Assembly: GCF_001896135.2 (NCBI RefSeq)
Contig: NZ_MPOH02000018.1
Location: forward strand, 5,344 to 69,343
Source: Streptomyces phaeoluteigriseus
Lineage (GTDB): Bacteria; Actinomycetota; Actinomycetes; Streptomycetales; Streptomycetaceae
Length of the DNA: 64,000 nt
Direction: 5' to 3'
Positions 9,211 through 17,197 of this stretch are shown piece after piece (positions within the stretch are counted from its first letter, which is position 1; every line of letters starts with the position of its first letter). The translations under genes and the position numbers were made by a program. Under the pieces are notes generated by a model. That model was given only the letters and a program-made list of their open reading frames with translations. It was not told the origin of the DNA and did no database searches.

Positions 9211-10605
9211 ATGTCCACCGCTCCCTCGACCACCAAGGACGGGACCCCGCAGCCCGCGGCGCCCGCGCCGGGGCCCCGCGGCCCGTGGGCCCCGCTGCGT
9301 CCGCTCGTGCTGCGCCTGCACTTCTACGCCGGCGTGCTCGTCGCCCCCTTCCTGCTCGTCGCCGCCGTCACCGGCTTCCTCTACGCGGGCGCCTTCCAGG
9401 CCGAGAAGCTGGTGTACGCCCACGAGATGACCGTCCCCGTCGGCGACGTCGAGCTGCCGATGTCCGAGCAGGTCGCCGCCGCCCGCAAGGCCCACCCCGA
9501 GGGCACGGTCACGGCCGTACGCCCCTCCCCGCAGGAAGACGCCACCACCCGCGTGCTGCTCTCCGGCGTCGAAGGCGTCGGCGCGACCCACTCCCTGGCG
9601 GTGTTCGTCGATCCGTACACCGGCGAGGTGCGCGGCGCGCTGGAGCAGTACGGCTCGACCGGCGCGCTGCCGCTGCGGACCTGGATCGACGAGTTCCACC
9701 GCGACCTGCGCCTCGGCGAGAACGGCCGCCTCTACAGCGAATTGGCCGCGAGCTGGCTGTGGGTGATCGCGGGCGGCGGCGTCGCGCTGTGGTTCTCCCG
9801 CCGCCGCGCCCTGCGCAAGGTCCGCGGCACCGGCGGCCGTCGTCGCACACTGGGTCTGCACGGCACGGTCGGCGTCTGGGCGGCCGCCGGGTTCTTCTTC
9901 CTCTCCGCGACCGGGCTCACCTGGTCCCAGTACGCCGGCGCCCACATCGACGAACTGCGCACCTCGCTCGGCCAGTCCACCCCGGCCGTCTCCGCGGCGG
10001 GCGGCGGCGAGCACGCCGGCCACGACGCGGCGGCCGGCGACGGCGGCGACGGCGAGCACGGCGTCGGCATCGACAGGATCCTGGCCGCCGCCCGCGCCGA
10101 GGGGCTCGGCGACCCGGTGGAGATCGTGCCGCCCGCCGACACCGAGTCCGCCTACGTCGTACGGCAGGTGCAGCGCAGCTGGCCCACCAAGCAGGACGCG
10201 GTGGCCGTCGACCCGGCCACCGGCGAGGTCACCGACGTCCTGCGGTTCGAGGAGTTCCCGGTGCTCGCCAAGCTGACCCGCTGGGGTATCGACCTGCACA
10301 CCGGCGTCCTGTTCGGCCTGGTCAACCAGATCGCCCTGATGGCACTCGCGCTCGCGCTGGTCCTGCTGATCCTGTGGGGCTACCGCATGTGGTGGCAGCG
10401 CGGCCGCGGCTCCGCCTTCGGTCGGCCGATCCCGCGCGGCGCGTGGGCACAGGTCCCGCCGTACGTGCTGGTACCCCTGATGGCGGCGATAGCCGTCCTC
10501 GGCTACTTCCTGCCGCTCCTCGGCATCCCCCTCGCCGTGTTCCTCGCCGTGGACGTCGTCCTCGGCGAGATCGCGTACCGGAGGGGGAGACGCGCGTCCG
10601 TCTGA
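9211..10605 (+). CDS. PepSY-associated membrane protein (iron-regulated type)
   Basis: A 464-residue protein with four hydrophobic segments: near residues 35-55 (FYAGVLVAPFLLVAAVTGFLY), 190-205, 230-250 and 375-395, and a final hydrophobic stretch near 415-450. Two PepSY-like domains occur between segments (VDPYTGEVRGAL and VDPATGEVTDVL). A His/Asp/Gly-rich loop (GGGEHAGHDAAAGDGGDGEHG) could bind metal. The family is linked to siderophore and ferric reductase functions, but no iron box is visible upstream. Confidence 0.85.
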   Translation: MSTAPSTTKDGTPQPAAPAPGPRGPWAPLRPLVLRLHFYAGVLVAPFLLVAAVTGFLYAGAFQAEKLVYAHEMTVPVGDVELPMSEQVAAARKAHPEGTVTAVRPSPQEDATTRVLLSGVEGVGATHSLAVFVDPYTGEVRGALEQYGSTGALPLRTWIDEFHRDLRLGENGRLYSELAASWLWVIAGGGVALWFSRRRALRKVRGTGGRRRTLGLHGTVGVWAAAGFFFLSATGLTWSQYAGAHIDELRTSLGQSTPAVSAAGGGEHAGHDAAAGDGGDGEHGVGIDRILAAARAEGLGDPVEIVPPADTESAYVVRQVQRSWPTKQDAVAVDPATGEVTDVLRFEEFPVLAKLTRWGIDLHTGVLFGLVNQIALMALALALVLLILWGYRMWWQRGRGSAFGRPIPRGAWAQVPPYVLVPLMAAIAVLGYFLPLLGIPLAVFLAVDVVLGEIAYRRGRRASV

Positions 10606-10626
10606 GTGCGCACGGCACGGCGCGAC

Positions 10627-10664
10627 GGAGCGGCCCGGCGGTGAACCTCACCGCCGGCCGCTCC
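10627..10664. terminator. Bidirectional hairpin terminator
   Basis: GGAGCGGC-CGGCGGTGA pairs with TCACCGCCG-GCCGCTCC through a 17-bp stem with one bulged C and a 3-nt loop. It sits between the convergent PepSY and TPR genes. Confidence 0.78.
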
Positions 10665-10706
10665 GCTCCACTGCGGGCACGGTGCCGGCCCGGCGTCAGC
10701 CCCGTG

Positions 10707-11066
10707 TCAGGCCTCCGCGAAATCACCCGCGAACGCCGAGGCGATCCTCAGGTGCGGGCCCGCCTCCGCGTGCCGTCCCTGCCGCTCCAGGGTGCGGCCC
10801 AGCATCAGGCGGGCGTACTGCTCCACCGGGTCGCGCTCCACGATGGCGCGCAACTCGGTCTCGGCACGGCCGAGTTGGGCCGAGTGGTAGTAGGCGCGGG
10901 CCAGCAGCAGGCGCGGGCCGGTCTGCTCCGGCACCTCTTCGACCAGCCCGGCCAGGACCCGCGCGGCGGCGGTGTACTCCTTGGCGTCGAAGAACAGCCG
11001 CGCACGCTCCCAGCGCTCGGCCGGTGTTCCGTGGGCGTAGTACTCGGTGTCGTAGGTGATGTCCAC
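10707..11066 (-). CDS. Tetratricopeptide repeat protein
   Basis: A 119-residue protein composed of about three helical TPR units. The recognisable blocks are AERWERARLFFDAKEYTAAARVLAGLVEEVPEQ, PRLLLARAYYHSAQLGRAETELRAIVERDP and ARLMLGRTLERQGRHAEAGPHLRIA. Such small TPR proteins act as cytosolic adaptors. It begins MDITYDTEYYAHGTP, a start commonly seen for this short actinomycete family. Partner unknown. Confidence 0.82.
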   Translation of the reverse strand: MDITYDTEYYAHGTPAERWERARLFFDAKEYTAAARVLAGLVEEVPEQTGPRLLLARAYYHSAQLGRAETELRAIVERDPVEQYARLMLGRTLERQGRHAEAGPHLRIASAFAGDFAEA

Positions 11067-11108
11067 TCGTGGCCTCCTTCGACCCCCTCAACCGCGCCCG
11101 ACAGCCGA

Positions 11109-11564
11109 CTATTCCGCCGGTCCGCCGGGCCGCATGGCGGCCAGTTCCGCGTCGGCCCGCTCGGTGATCCGGGCGAGCACCCGGCCGGCGACGGCCCGGT
11201 CCTCCGCGGAGATCCCGGCGTAGATTCGGGCCGAGATCGGGGCGGTCTCGGCGTTCACGGTGTCGTGGAGTGCGCGCCCGGCACCGGTGGCGCGGATGCT
11301 CTCTCCCTCGGCCGCCAGCAGGCCCTTGGCCAGCAGTTCCCCGATGACCGCGTGCACCCCGGCGGGGTCGGTCTTCAGGGCGCCGACGACCCGGCCGACG
11401 AGCGACTCGCGGCCGAGAGGCCCGTCGGCGACGGCCGACCGGAGGGTGATCTGCTGCGCGAACGTGACTCCGTGACGGCTCAGGACGTGTTCGAGGACGC
11501 CGCGGGCGGCGTAGTGGGCCAGGCCGATGACGCGGCTGTCGACGGGAGGTGCGGTGGTGGTCAT
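11109..11564 (-). CDS. MarR-like winged-helix protein, downstream of marR
   Basis: A 151-residue protein. The N-terminal half (LAHYAARGVLEHVLSRHGVTFAQQITLRSAV) and the recognition-like region (VHAVIGELLAKGLLAAEGESIRATGAGRALHDT) fit a winged-helix arrangement as in MarR-type proteins. The ATG overlaps the stop of the preceding marR gene by 4 bp, so the two are translationally coupled. It may be a second regulator or a heterodimer partner (inferred). Confidence 0.7.
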   Translation of the reverse strand: MTTTAPPVDSRVIGLAHYAARGVLEHVLSRHGVTFAQQITLRSAVADGPLGRESLVGRVVGALKTDPAGVHAVIGELLAKGLLAAEGESIRATGAGRALHDTVNAETAPISARIYAGISAEDRAVAGRVLARITERADAELAAMRPGGPAE

Positions 11565-12070
11565 GACTTCCCCTTGCTGCTCTCGTCCGTGATGGTCTTG
11601 ACCGTGCTGTCGTGCGGTGGTTCCAGGGGTACGTCGAGCAGGAGCGCGAGTTCGCTCGCGAACGTGCGGGTGCGGGCGCTGTCCAGGCCGCCGAGCGGTT
11701 CCGTCAGCTGTTCCAGCAGCCCGTGCACCACCCCGACGGCCCGCCGGGTGACGTCCTGCCCCTGCTCGGTGAGCGTCAGTTGCACCGCGCGCGGATCGCG
11801 CGGATCGCGGGTGCGCTCGATCAGGCCCGCGGACTCCAGGGCGCGCGCCAGTTTCGACACGTACAGCGGTTCGAGGCCGGTGTGGTCGGCGAGCCGCCGC
11901 TGGCTGGGGCGCTCACCGCCGCGCCGCATGCCGTGCAGTGACGCGAGGACCGCGTACTGCGCGTGGGTGAGGCCGAGCGGTGCCACCGCCCGGTCCACCG
12001 CCACCCGCCACTTCGTGGACAGCCGCCACACCAGGTATCCGGGCGTGGCTCCTGGAGAACCCTTTCTCAT
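11561..12070 (-). CDS. MarR family transcriptional regulator
   Basis: A 169-residue MarR protein. The winged helix reads LTHAQYAVLASLHGM, then RRLADHTGLEPLYVSKLARALESAGLIERTRDPRDPRAVQLTLTEQG in order, including the DPRD wing with its conserved Asp-Arg. The gene overlaps the following winged-helix gene by 4 bp. Three ATGGC-type direct repeats start at its own ATG and extend upstream, so autoregulation is likely. It is divergent from the GH5 glycanase. Confidence 0.9.
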   Translation of the reverse strand: MRKGSPGATPGYLVWRLSTKWRVAVDRAVAPLGLTHAQYAVLASLHGMRRGGERPSQRRLADHTGLEPLYVSKLARALESAGLIERTRDPRDPRAVQLTLTEQGQDVTRRAVGVVHGLLEQLTEPLGGLDSARTRTFASELALLLDVPLEPPHDSTVKTITDESSKGKS

Positions 12071-12110
12071 GGCCGATACAGTACATGGCGACTATGTCCA
12101 TGGCTACTAT
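12069..12110. promoter_or_regulatory. Three ATGGCnnnTAt direct repeats upstream of marR
   Basis: ATGGCCGATAC (12069-12079), ATGGCGACTAT (12085-12095) and ATGGCTACTAT (12100-12110) recur with a period of 15-16 bp. The first overlaps the marR start codon. Direct rather than inverted repeats would be unusual for a MarR dimer unless each is a half-site. Confidence 0.5.
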
Positions 12111-12160
12111 CGACCGGGACCCTTGACCGCGTTCCGTCAGAACTCTACGCTCCGGATGAA

Positions 12161-12179
12161 GTAAGTAAACTTTCCTAAC
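12161..12179. promoter_or_regulatory. Operator-like palindrome upstream of the GH5 gene
   Basis: GTAAGTAAACTTTCCTAAC is a 19-bp dyad with 7 of 9 pairs matching around a central C. From memory it resembles the GTTAGGAAA-N-TTTCCTAAC type operator found before Streptomyces chitosanase and other glycanase genes, which is bound by a ROK-family repressor (CsnR). It lies 40 bp upstream of the ATG. Confidence 0.55.
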
Positions 12180-12218
12180 AGATGCTCGCCTCCTCCTTGA
12201 CCCCACCGAGAGGACGTC

Positions 12219-13748
12219 ATGCGCGGATCCCTGTCAGCTCTTCTCGCCGGCGCACTGCTTGCCGGCCTCGGCCACGGCCTCGCCCCTTCCCCGGCGCTCG
12301 CCATCACCAGCGCGGCTGCCCCCACCGCAGGTGTCCGGACCTCCGCCCATCCGCAGTGGCAGCCGAACACGTCGTACACCGCGGGCACGCGAGTCTCCTA
12401 CGGCGGCAAGGAGTACGAGTGTCTGCAGAGCCACACGTCCCTGACCGGCTGGGAGCCCTCCAGCACGCCCGCCCTGTGGAAGTCGCTCGGTGACAGCGGC
12501 GGCGGCACCGACACGGCGGCTCCCTCGGCCCCGGCCGGCCTGCGTGCCACCGGCACCACCTCCTCCAGCGTGTCGCTGGCCTGGAACGCGTCCACCGACG
12601 ATGTGGGCGTGACCGGTTACGTGATGTACCGCGACGGCGCCCAGATCGCCACGACGACCGGCACCTCGCACACCGTCGGCGGCCTGTCGCCCAGCTCGGC
12701 GTACACCTTCACCGTCCGTGCCCGGGACGCGGTGGGCAACGTGTCGCCGGCCTCCGAAGCCCTCACCGCCACCACGGGGAGCGGCGGAGGCGGGACGGCG
12801 CCGGGCACCACACCCGCCGCGATCAACGGCCGGCTGAAGGTGTGCGGCGTGAAGCTGTGCAACCAGTACGGCAAGCCGGTCCAGCTGCGCGGCATGAGCA
12901 GCCACGGCCTCCAGTGGTACAGCCAGTGCCTGACCGACGGCTCCCTGGACGCGCTCGCCACCGACTGGAACTCCGACGTGCTGCGCATCTCCCTCTATGT
13001 CCAGGAGGGCGGCTACGAGACCGACCCCAGGAGGTACACCGACCGGGTGCACCAGCTCATCGAGATGGCCACCGCGCGCGGCATGTACGCCCTCGTCGAC
13101 TGGCACCAGCTCACCCCCGGCGACCCCCACCACAACCTGGCCCGCGCCAAGACGTTCTTCACCGAGATCGCCCAGCGCCACCGCGGCAAGACCAACCTGC
13201 TCTACGACATCGCCAACGAGCCCAACGGCGTCAGCTGGGCGCGGATCAAGTCCTACGCCGAACAGCTCATCCCCGTCATCCGCGCCCAGGACCCCGCCAC
13301 CCCGATCCTCGTCGGCACCCACGGCTGGGGCTCCCTCGGCATCTCGGACGGCCGTGACGAGACCGACGTCATCGGCAACCCGGTCCAGGCGACCAACATC
13401 ATGTACACCTTCCACTTCTACGCGGCCTCGCACGGCCAGGAGTACCTGAACGCGCTCGACCGGGCGTCGGACCGCATCCCGGTCTTCGTGACCGAGTTCG
13501 GTACCCAGGAGGCCAGCGGCGACGGCCCGAACAACTTCACCCGCACCCAGCAGTACCTCGACCTCATGGCGGCCAAGAAGATCAGCTGGGTCAACTGGAA
13601 CTTCTCCGACGACGAGCGCTCGGGAGCCGTGTTCAAAGCGGGCGTCTGCGGCAACAACGGCCCCTGGACCGGCACTGCTTCACTCAAGCCTGCCGGCGTC
13701 TGGATCCGGGACCGGATCAGGACACCGGATTCCTTCCCGACGGCCTGA
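12219..13748 (+). CDS. Secreted GH5 glycanase (cellulase type) with CBM5/12 and FN3 domains
   Basis: 509 residues. A signal peptide (to about residue 28, ending PALA) is followed by a chitin-type CBM5/12 module (about 45-88, WQPNTSYTAGTRVSYGGKEY...ALWKSLG), a fibronectin type III domain (about 101-185) and a Gly-rich linker. The GH5 catalytic domain follows from about residue 205. The acid/base Glu lies in YDIANEPNG and the nucleophile Glu in VFVTEFGTQ. It hydrolyses beta-1,4-glucan or a related polymer outside the cell. Pairing a CBM5/12 with GH5 suggests binding to chitin or mixed polymers. Control is probably by the upstream palindrome. Confidence 0.9.
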   Translation: MRGSLSALLAGALLAGLGHGLAPSPALAITSAAAPTAGVRTSAHPQWQPNTSYTAGTRVSYGGKEYECLQSHTSLTGWEPSSTPALWKSLGDSGGGTDTAAPSAPAGLRATGTTSSSVSLAWNASTDDVGVTGYVMYRDGAQIATTTGTSHTVGGLSPSSAYTFTVRARDAVGNVSPASEALTATTGSGGGGTAPGTTPAAINGRLKVCGVKLCNQYGKPVQLRGMSSHGLQWYSQCLTDGSLDALATDWNSDVLRISLYVQEGGYETDPRRYTDRVHQLIEMATARGMYALVDWHQLTPGDPHHNLARAKTFFTEIAQRHRGKTNLLYDIANEPNGVSWARIKSYAEQLIPVIRAQDPATPILVGTHGWGSLGISDGRDETDVIGNPVQATNIMYTFHFYAASHGQEYLNALDRASDRIPVFVTEFGTQEASGDGPNNFTRTQQYLDLMAAKKISWVNWNFSDDERSGAVFKAGVCGNNGPWTGTASLKPAGVWIRDRIRTPDSFPTA

Positions 13749-13774
13749 CGGCAGAACGGATCCGGAGGGTCGGC

Positions 13775-13958
13775 GCACCCGTCCACATCGGGGCCGTGGG
13801 GGTCGACGAACGCCCAGGCGCCGATCATGCGCCGGCCCAGGGTTCGGCAGCAGCCGGCGCACCCCGGTCGGCTCCTCGAGCCTGACGCGCCGGGGACTCA
13901 GCAGCTCGCGCACGGGCTCGGCGACGACGCATCCGCGTCCGCCGCACACGCCGGGCAC
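13775..13958 (-). pseudogene. Pirin family N-terminal remnant
   Basis: The minus strand reads RRVRLEEPTGVRRLLPN in one frame and RMIGAWAFVDPHGPD in the next, separated by a one-base shift near 13830. Together they match the pirin N-terminal pattern of a VRR-LP-N block followed by GAW-FVDhyGPD. After GPDVDG the similarity stops and the frame runs into the antisense of the GH5 gene, so the metal-binding cupin core is absent. This is a truncated relic and not a working gene. The remainder of 13749-14000 shows nothing else. Confidence 0.5.
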
Positions 13959-14000
13959 GGGCTAGTGGTCAAGGTCGCTCATGGCCCACGACCCGGCGCG

Positions 14001-14492
14001 TCATCGGTGGGTCAGCGTGGCGGCGAGTTCTCTGCTGGCCCGGACGATCTCGTGGTCCGGTTCGTCGAGCAGGTGGCGCAGGACGCCGCGCTGGGCCTGG
14101 ACGGCGTGGCGGGCGTCGCGTTCCCATTCGACGTACTTCTCGCGGCGGCGCAGCAGCTTGGGGTAGGCGGCGGCGGTGGTCTCCCACTGGCGGGCGTCGG
14201 CGATGCTCCTGAGCAGGTGCAGTATCTCGACGCGGCAGGTGACCTGCGGGAGCCGGACGAGTTCCCAGAGGAAGGGCACCGTGGCCGCCGTCGCCTGGCC
14301 CACCACGAAGCCGTACTGGCAGATGCGCTGGCGCAGTTGGCCGAGCGCGGGCCCGGCGGTGTCGGCGTCGCCGCGGGCGACGGTGGTCAGCAGGACCGGG
14401 ATGGCTTCGGCGGACCCGGTCGAGTCGATCATCTCGGGCCAGGGCACATGGCGGAGGTCCTCGAGCGGCGTGGATCTCTTGATGGCAGTCAT
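14001..14492 (-). CDS. Hypothetical helical protein (HEAT-like)
   Basis: A 163-residue, mostly alpha-helical protein. I do not recognise a named family. The text LGQLRQRICQYG...ATAATVPFLWELVRLPQVTCRVEILHLLRSIADA resembles repeated antiparallel helices of the HEAT type often found beside regulatory ATPase genes. Its ATG overlaps the stop of the RsbW-like ATPase gene by 4 bp, so both are made together. Function is unknown; a scaffold or interaction role is a guess. Confidence 0.7.
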   Translation of the reverse strand: MTAIKRSTPLEDLRHVPWPEMIDSTGSAEAIPVLLTTVARGDADTAGPALGQLRQRICQYGFVVGQATAATVPFLWELVRLPQVTCRVEILHLLRSIADARQWETTAAAYPKLLRRREKYVEWERDARHAVQAQRGVLRHLLDEPDHEIVRASRELAATLTHR

Positions 14493-14968
14493 GTCAGGGT
14501 GTGGGTACGGGTCGGGAGCATGGCCCAGACGGTCTTGCCCACGGGGGAGCGGCGGGTCCAGCCCCAGTGCTCCGAGAGGGCTTCGACGATGTGCAGTCCG
14601 CGGCCGTGCTCCAGCAGGGGCTCTCCGGCACGCGGGTAGACGGGCAGGTCGTCACTCGGGTCGGTGACGGCACACACCAGGTGGGAACGGCGCAGCGAGA
14701 GCCTGAGCCGTACGTCCCCGGCCTCCTCCGGCGGGTCCGGCAGGGCGTGCAGGACGGCGTTGGCGGCGAGTTCGGTGACGACGGTGAGCGCGTCGTCGGC
14801 ACAGTGCTCCAGGGACCAGCCGTCCAGCGTGCGGTGGGTGAAGTCCCTTGCCGCGGCGAATCCTTCCCGGCTGCCCGAGAGGTGCAGCACGGCTGTTCGA
14901 GGCGAGTCGCGAACGGACTCGGGACTCCGGAACTGCGCAGGTGATGACACGGCATCTCCCTGAGGCAA
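14489..14968 (-). CDS. ATP-binding protein, RsbW-like anti-sigma/HATPase domain
   Basis: A 159-residue single-domain GHKL ATPase. VVTELAANAVLHA is the N box with the Mg-binding Asn, AVTDPSDDLP the G1 box, and EHGRGLHIVEALSEHWGW the G2 box with lid. Such proteins in Streptomyces bind sigma factors or anti-anti-sigma factors. It is divergent from DUF397 and the XRE regulator, the classic bld/whiJ-type trio, here with the ATPase facing away. The HEAT-like gene follows in the same transcript. Confidence 0.87.
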   Translation of the reverse strand: MPQGDAVSSPAQFRSPESVRDSPRTAVLHLSGSREGFAAARDFTHRTLDGWSLEHCADDALTVVTELAANAVLHALPDPPEEAGDVRLRLSLRRSHLVCAVTDPSDDLPVYPRAGEPLLEHGRGLHIVEALSEHWGWTRRSPVGKTVWAMLPTRTHTLT

Positions 14969-15035
14969 CGTCAGTACGGGGCGGCAGAAGTGCGGTTGAC
15001 GACACGGCTATTATCCACGCTGACGATGTCCTCGT

Positions 15036-15055
15036 GCAATTTCACGGGAAATTGC
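15036..15055. promoter_or_regulatory. Inverted repeat GCAATTTC-N4-GAAATTGC
   Basis: A 20-bp dyad with 9 of 10 base pairs, in the 110-bp region between the divergent ATPase and DUF397 genes and 23 bp before the DUF397 start. Being A/T-rich in a G/C-rich genome, it stands out. It is the best candidate operator for the XRE/DUF5753 protein encoded next door. Confidence 0.65.
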
Positions 15056-15078
15056 GCGTAAGAAGCGAGGAGAGTGCA

Positions 15079-15309
15079 GTGTCGTCAGTGCCGAACGGAG
15101 TCCCGGCGAGCACGCTGGGCGCCCGCTGGATCAAGAGCAGTCACAGCAATGCCGAGGGCAACTGTGTCGAGGTGGCCGTCCTGGACGGGGGAGGGGTCGC
15201 CATGCGCAACTCCCGCGACCCCGAGGGGCCGGCCCTGATCTACACGCCGGCCGAGGTGGCGGCGTTCGTGGCCGGAGCGAAGGGCGGGGAGTTCGACCAC
15301 CTGCTGTGA
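15079..15309 (+). CDS. DUF397 domain-containing small protein
   Basis: A 76-residue protein with the family pattern ARWIKSSHSNAEGNCVEVAVLDGGGVAMRNSRDPEGPALIYTPAEVAAFVAGAK. I start it at GTG 15079, because GAGGAGAG lies 6-8 bp upstream. DUF397 proteins are thought to bind or modulate the XRE/DUF5753 regulators encoded beside them. Here DUF397 precedes the regulator gene, the reverse of the common order, with 133 bp between them. Confidence 0.88.
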   Translation: MSSVPNGVPASTLGARWIKSSHSNAEGNCVEVAVLDGGGVAMRNSRDPEGPALIYTPAEVAAFVAGAKGGEFDHLL

Positions 15310-15442
15310 CGGCATGGGATCACCTGGTCTCGGGGCGGCACGGAGTAACTCAATTCCCTTGCAGCGTGCGGTCGGTGGCCTTCGGATGCGACAATGAGGT
15401 CTGTCGTCTGCCGGTCAACGCAAGCCAGAACGGGGAGTCAGG

Positions 15443-16366
15443 ATGTCTGCCGAGTCGCCTCGCGTCTCCCGCCTCGAACCGTATCTGAACCGGGCCGAGC
15501 CCGCCCCGACCTTGCTGAAAATGCTGGTCGGTGTGCAGCTGGCGGGTATCCGTGAGGACGCCCGGCTGTCCCAGGACCAGGCCGCGCGTGCGGTCGGGTT
15601 CAGCCCGGCGAAGCTGTCGCGGATCGAGGCGGGCAAGGGGCGCCGCCCTCCCACCGAGGGCGACGTCCGCGCACTCCTGAAGCTCTACGGGACCGAGGAG
15701 TACGAGGCCTCCGTCCTGCTCCAGTTGCTGCGGCGGGCGGGGGAGCCGGGCTGGTGGCAGCGCTACGACAAGCGGTTGATGCCCGAGTGGTTCGACCGTC
15801 TGGTGGGGCTCCAGGAGGCGGCCACCGCCATCCGTACCTTCGAGATCCAGTACGTGCCGGGTCTGTTGCAGATCCCGGCGTACACCCGGGCCGTCGTCGA
15901 GCGCGGCCTGCCGACGGCGCCGGTCCGCGAGGTGGAGCGCCGGGTGGAGCTGCGCACGCGCCGCACCCTGCTCCTGGAGCGGCCGGACGCCCCGCAGCTG
16001 TGGGCCGTCGTCGACGAGTCGGTGCTGCTGCGCGTGCTCGGCGGCCGTGAGGTGATGCGGCAGCAGCTCGACCACCTGGTGAAGATGGCCGCGCTGCCCC
16101 ATGTGACCGTGCAGGTCGTGCCGCTGGACGTCACCCACGCCTCCGCGCCGTCGATCCCGGTGACGTACCTGCGGTTCGGCGGCTCCGATCTGCCCGATGT
16201 CGTCTACCTCGAGCAGATCAGAAGCGCCACCTTCCTGGAGGACCAGGACGAGACGGAGGAGTACCGGGTCACGCTGGACCGGCTGGCCGACGAGGCCCTG
16301 AGTCCCCGTGACTCCCTCGCGCTGCTGCGCGAGACGGCGGAGACCCGCTACCGCCCGGCCCCGTGA
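15443..16366 (+). CDS. XRE family regulator with DUF5753 domain (WhiJ/AbaA type)
   Basis: 307 residues. The N-terminal helix-turn-helix reads LAGIREDARLSQDQAARAVGFSPAKLSRIEAGKGRRPP (about 33-70). The C-terminal DUF5753 domain includes IRTFEIQYVPGLLQIPAYTRAV and a long segment with LPHVTVQVVPLDV. These proteins repress development-linked or antibiotic genes, and their DUF397 partner relieves repression. The divergent promoter upstream of DUF397 carries a strong GCAATTTC dyad. Confidence 0.9.
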   Translation: MSAESPRVSRLEPYLNRAEPAPTLLKMLVGVQLAGIREDARLSQDQAARAVGFSPAKLSRIEAGKGRRPPTEGDVRALLKLYGTEEYEASVLLQLLRRAGEPGWWQRYDKRLMPEWFDRLVGLQEAATAIRTFEIQYVPGLLQIPAYTRAVVERGLPTAPVREVERRVELRTRRTLLLERPDAPQLWAVVDESVLLRVLGGREVMRQQLDHLVKMAALPHVTVQVVPLDVTHASAPSIPVTYLRFGGSDLPDVVYLEQIRSATFLEDQDETEEYRVTLDRLADEALSPRDSLALLRETAETRYRPAP

Positions 16367-16378
16367 GCCCGGTGCCGG

Positions 16379-17197
16379 TCAGGGCAGCCGGGCCACGCCG
16401 CCGTACTCGATCCACTCCTGGCTGAGCTGGCGGGGCGTCACCTCGGTGTCGGGCCGCCAGGTGGAGACCTCCACCAGGCCGGGATCGAGGACCTCCAGAC
16501 CCTCGAAGAGGGCGGCCATGTCCTTCTCCTGGCGCACCCGGCCCCAGTGGCCCTGGGTCGCATGGTCCATGAAGTTCGTGACGAACTCGCGGACCTTCGG
16601 GTCCTCGCTGACCAGTTGGCACATCACCAGGAAGCTGCCGGGAGCCAGTCGCTCGGCCACGCGGCGGACCACGGCCGGCGGTCCGTCGGTCTCGCTGTCC
16701 GGGATGCAGTGGAAGACCGAGTTGAACAGCACGGCCACCGGCTGCGAGAAGTCGAGCAGACGCTCGGTGTCGGGGTGGGTGAAGATCGCCTCGGTCTCGC
16801 GCAGGTCGGCGTGGATGACCGCGGTGCGCTCGTCCTGCTCCAGCAGGGCCCGGCCGTGGACGAGGACCATCGGGTCGTTGTCGACGTAGACGACGTGCGC
16901 GCTCGGGTCGATGCTCTGGGCGACCTGATGCACGTTGTCCTGCGTGGGCAGGCCTGAGCCGTGGTCCAGGTACTGCCGGATCCCGTACTCCTGTGTCAGC
17001 GTCCGCACGACGCGCTGCAGGAAGCGCCGGTTGTTCAGGGCGAGGGCGCGCGTGCTGGGGACGACCTTGTCGAGTTCCTCGCACGCCGCGCGGTCCGCGG
17101 CGTAGTTGTCCTTGCCGCCGAGATAGTGGTCGTACATGCGCGCGGCTGTCGGAACCGTGGCATCGATCGACGTGGACAGCTGCTTGCCTGGCTGCAT
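16379..17197 (-). CDS. SAM-dependent methyltransferase (PF04672-type)
   Basis: 272 residues from an ATG at 17197 preceded by GGGGGAGAAG; an upstream in-frame start at 17278 looks unlikely. It shows the family entry TVPTAARMYDHYLGGKDNYAADR, then YLDHGSGLPTQDNVHQVAQ (a SAM loop variant), VYVDNDPMVLVHGRALL and LLDFSQPVAVLFNSVFHCI. The family is widespread in Streptomyces and often sits beside XRE/DUF397 genes; no substrate is established to my knowledge. It converges with the XRE gene, 12 bp apart. Confidence 0.87.
   Translation of the reverse strand: MQPGKQLSTSIDATVPTAARMYDHYLGGKDNYAADRAACEELDKVVPSTRALALNNRRFLQRVVRTLTQEYGIRQYLDHGSGLPTQDNVHQVAQSIDPSAHVVYVDNDPMVLVHGRALLEQDERTAVIHADLRETEAIFTHPDTERLLDFSQPVAVLFNSVFHCIPDSETDGPPAVVRRVAERLAPGSFLVMCQLVSEDPKVREFVTNFMDHATQGHWGRVRQEKDMAALFEGLEVLDPGLVEVSTWRPDTEVTPRQLSQEWIEYGGVARLP

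Noticed and set aside
10021-10060. His/Gly-rich segment as a separate small gene
   Set aside because: It is an in-frame loop of the PepSY membrane protein.
9174-12164. A 996-codon plus-strand frame
   Set aside because: It is the +2 shadow of the PepSY gene joined to antisense of the TPR and MarR genes.
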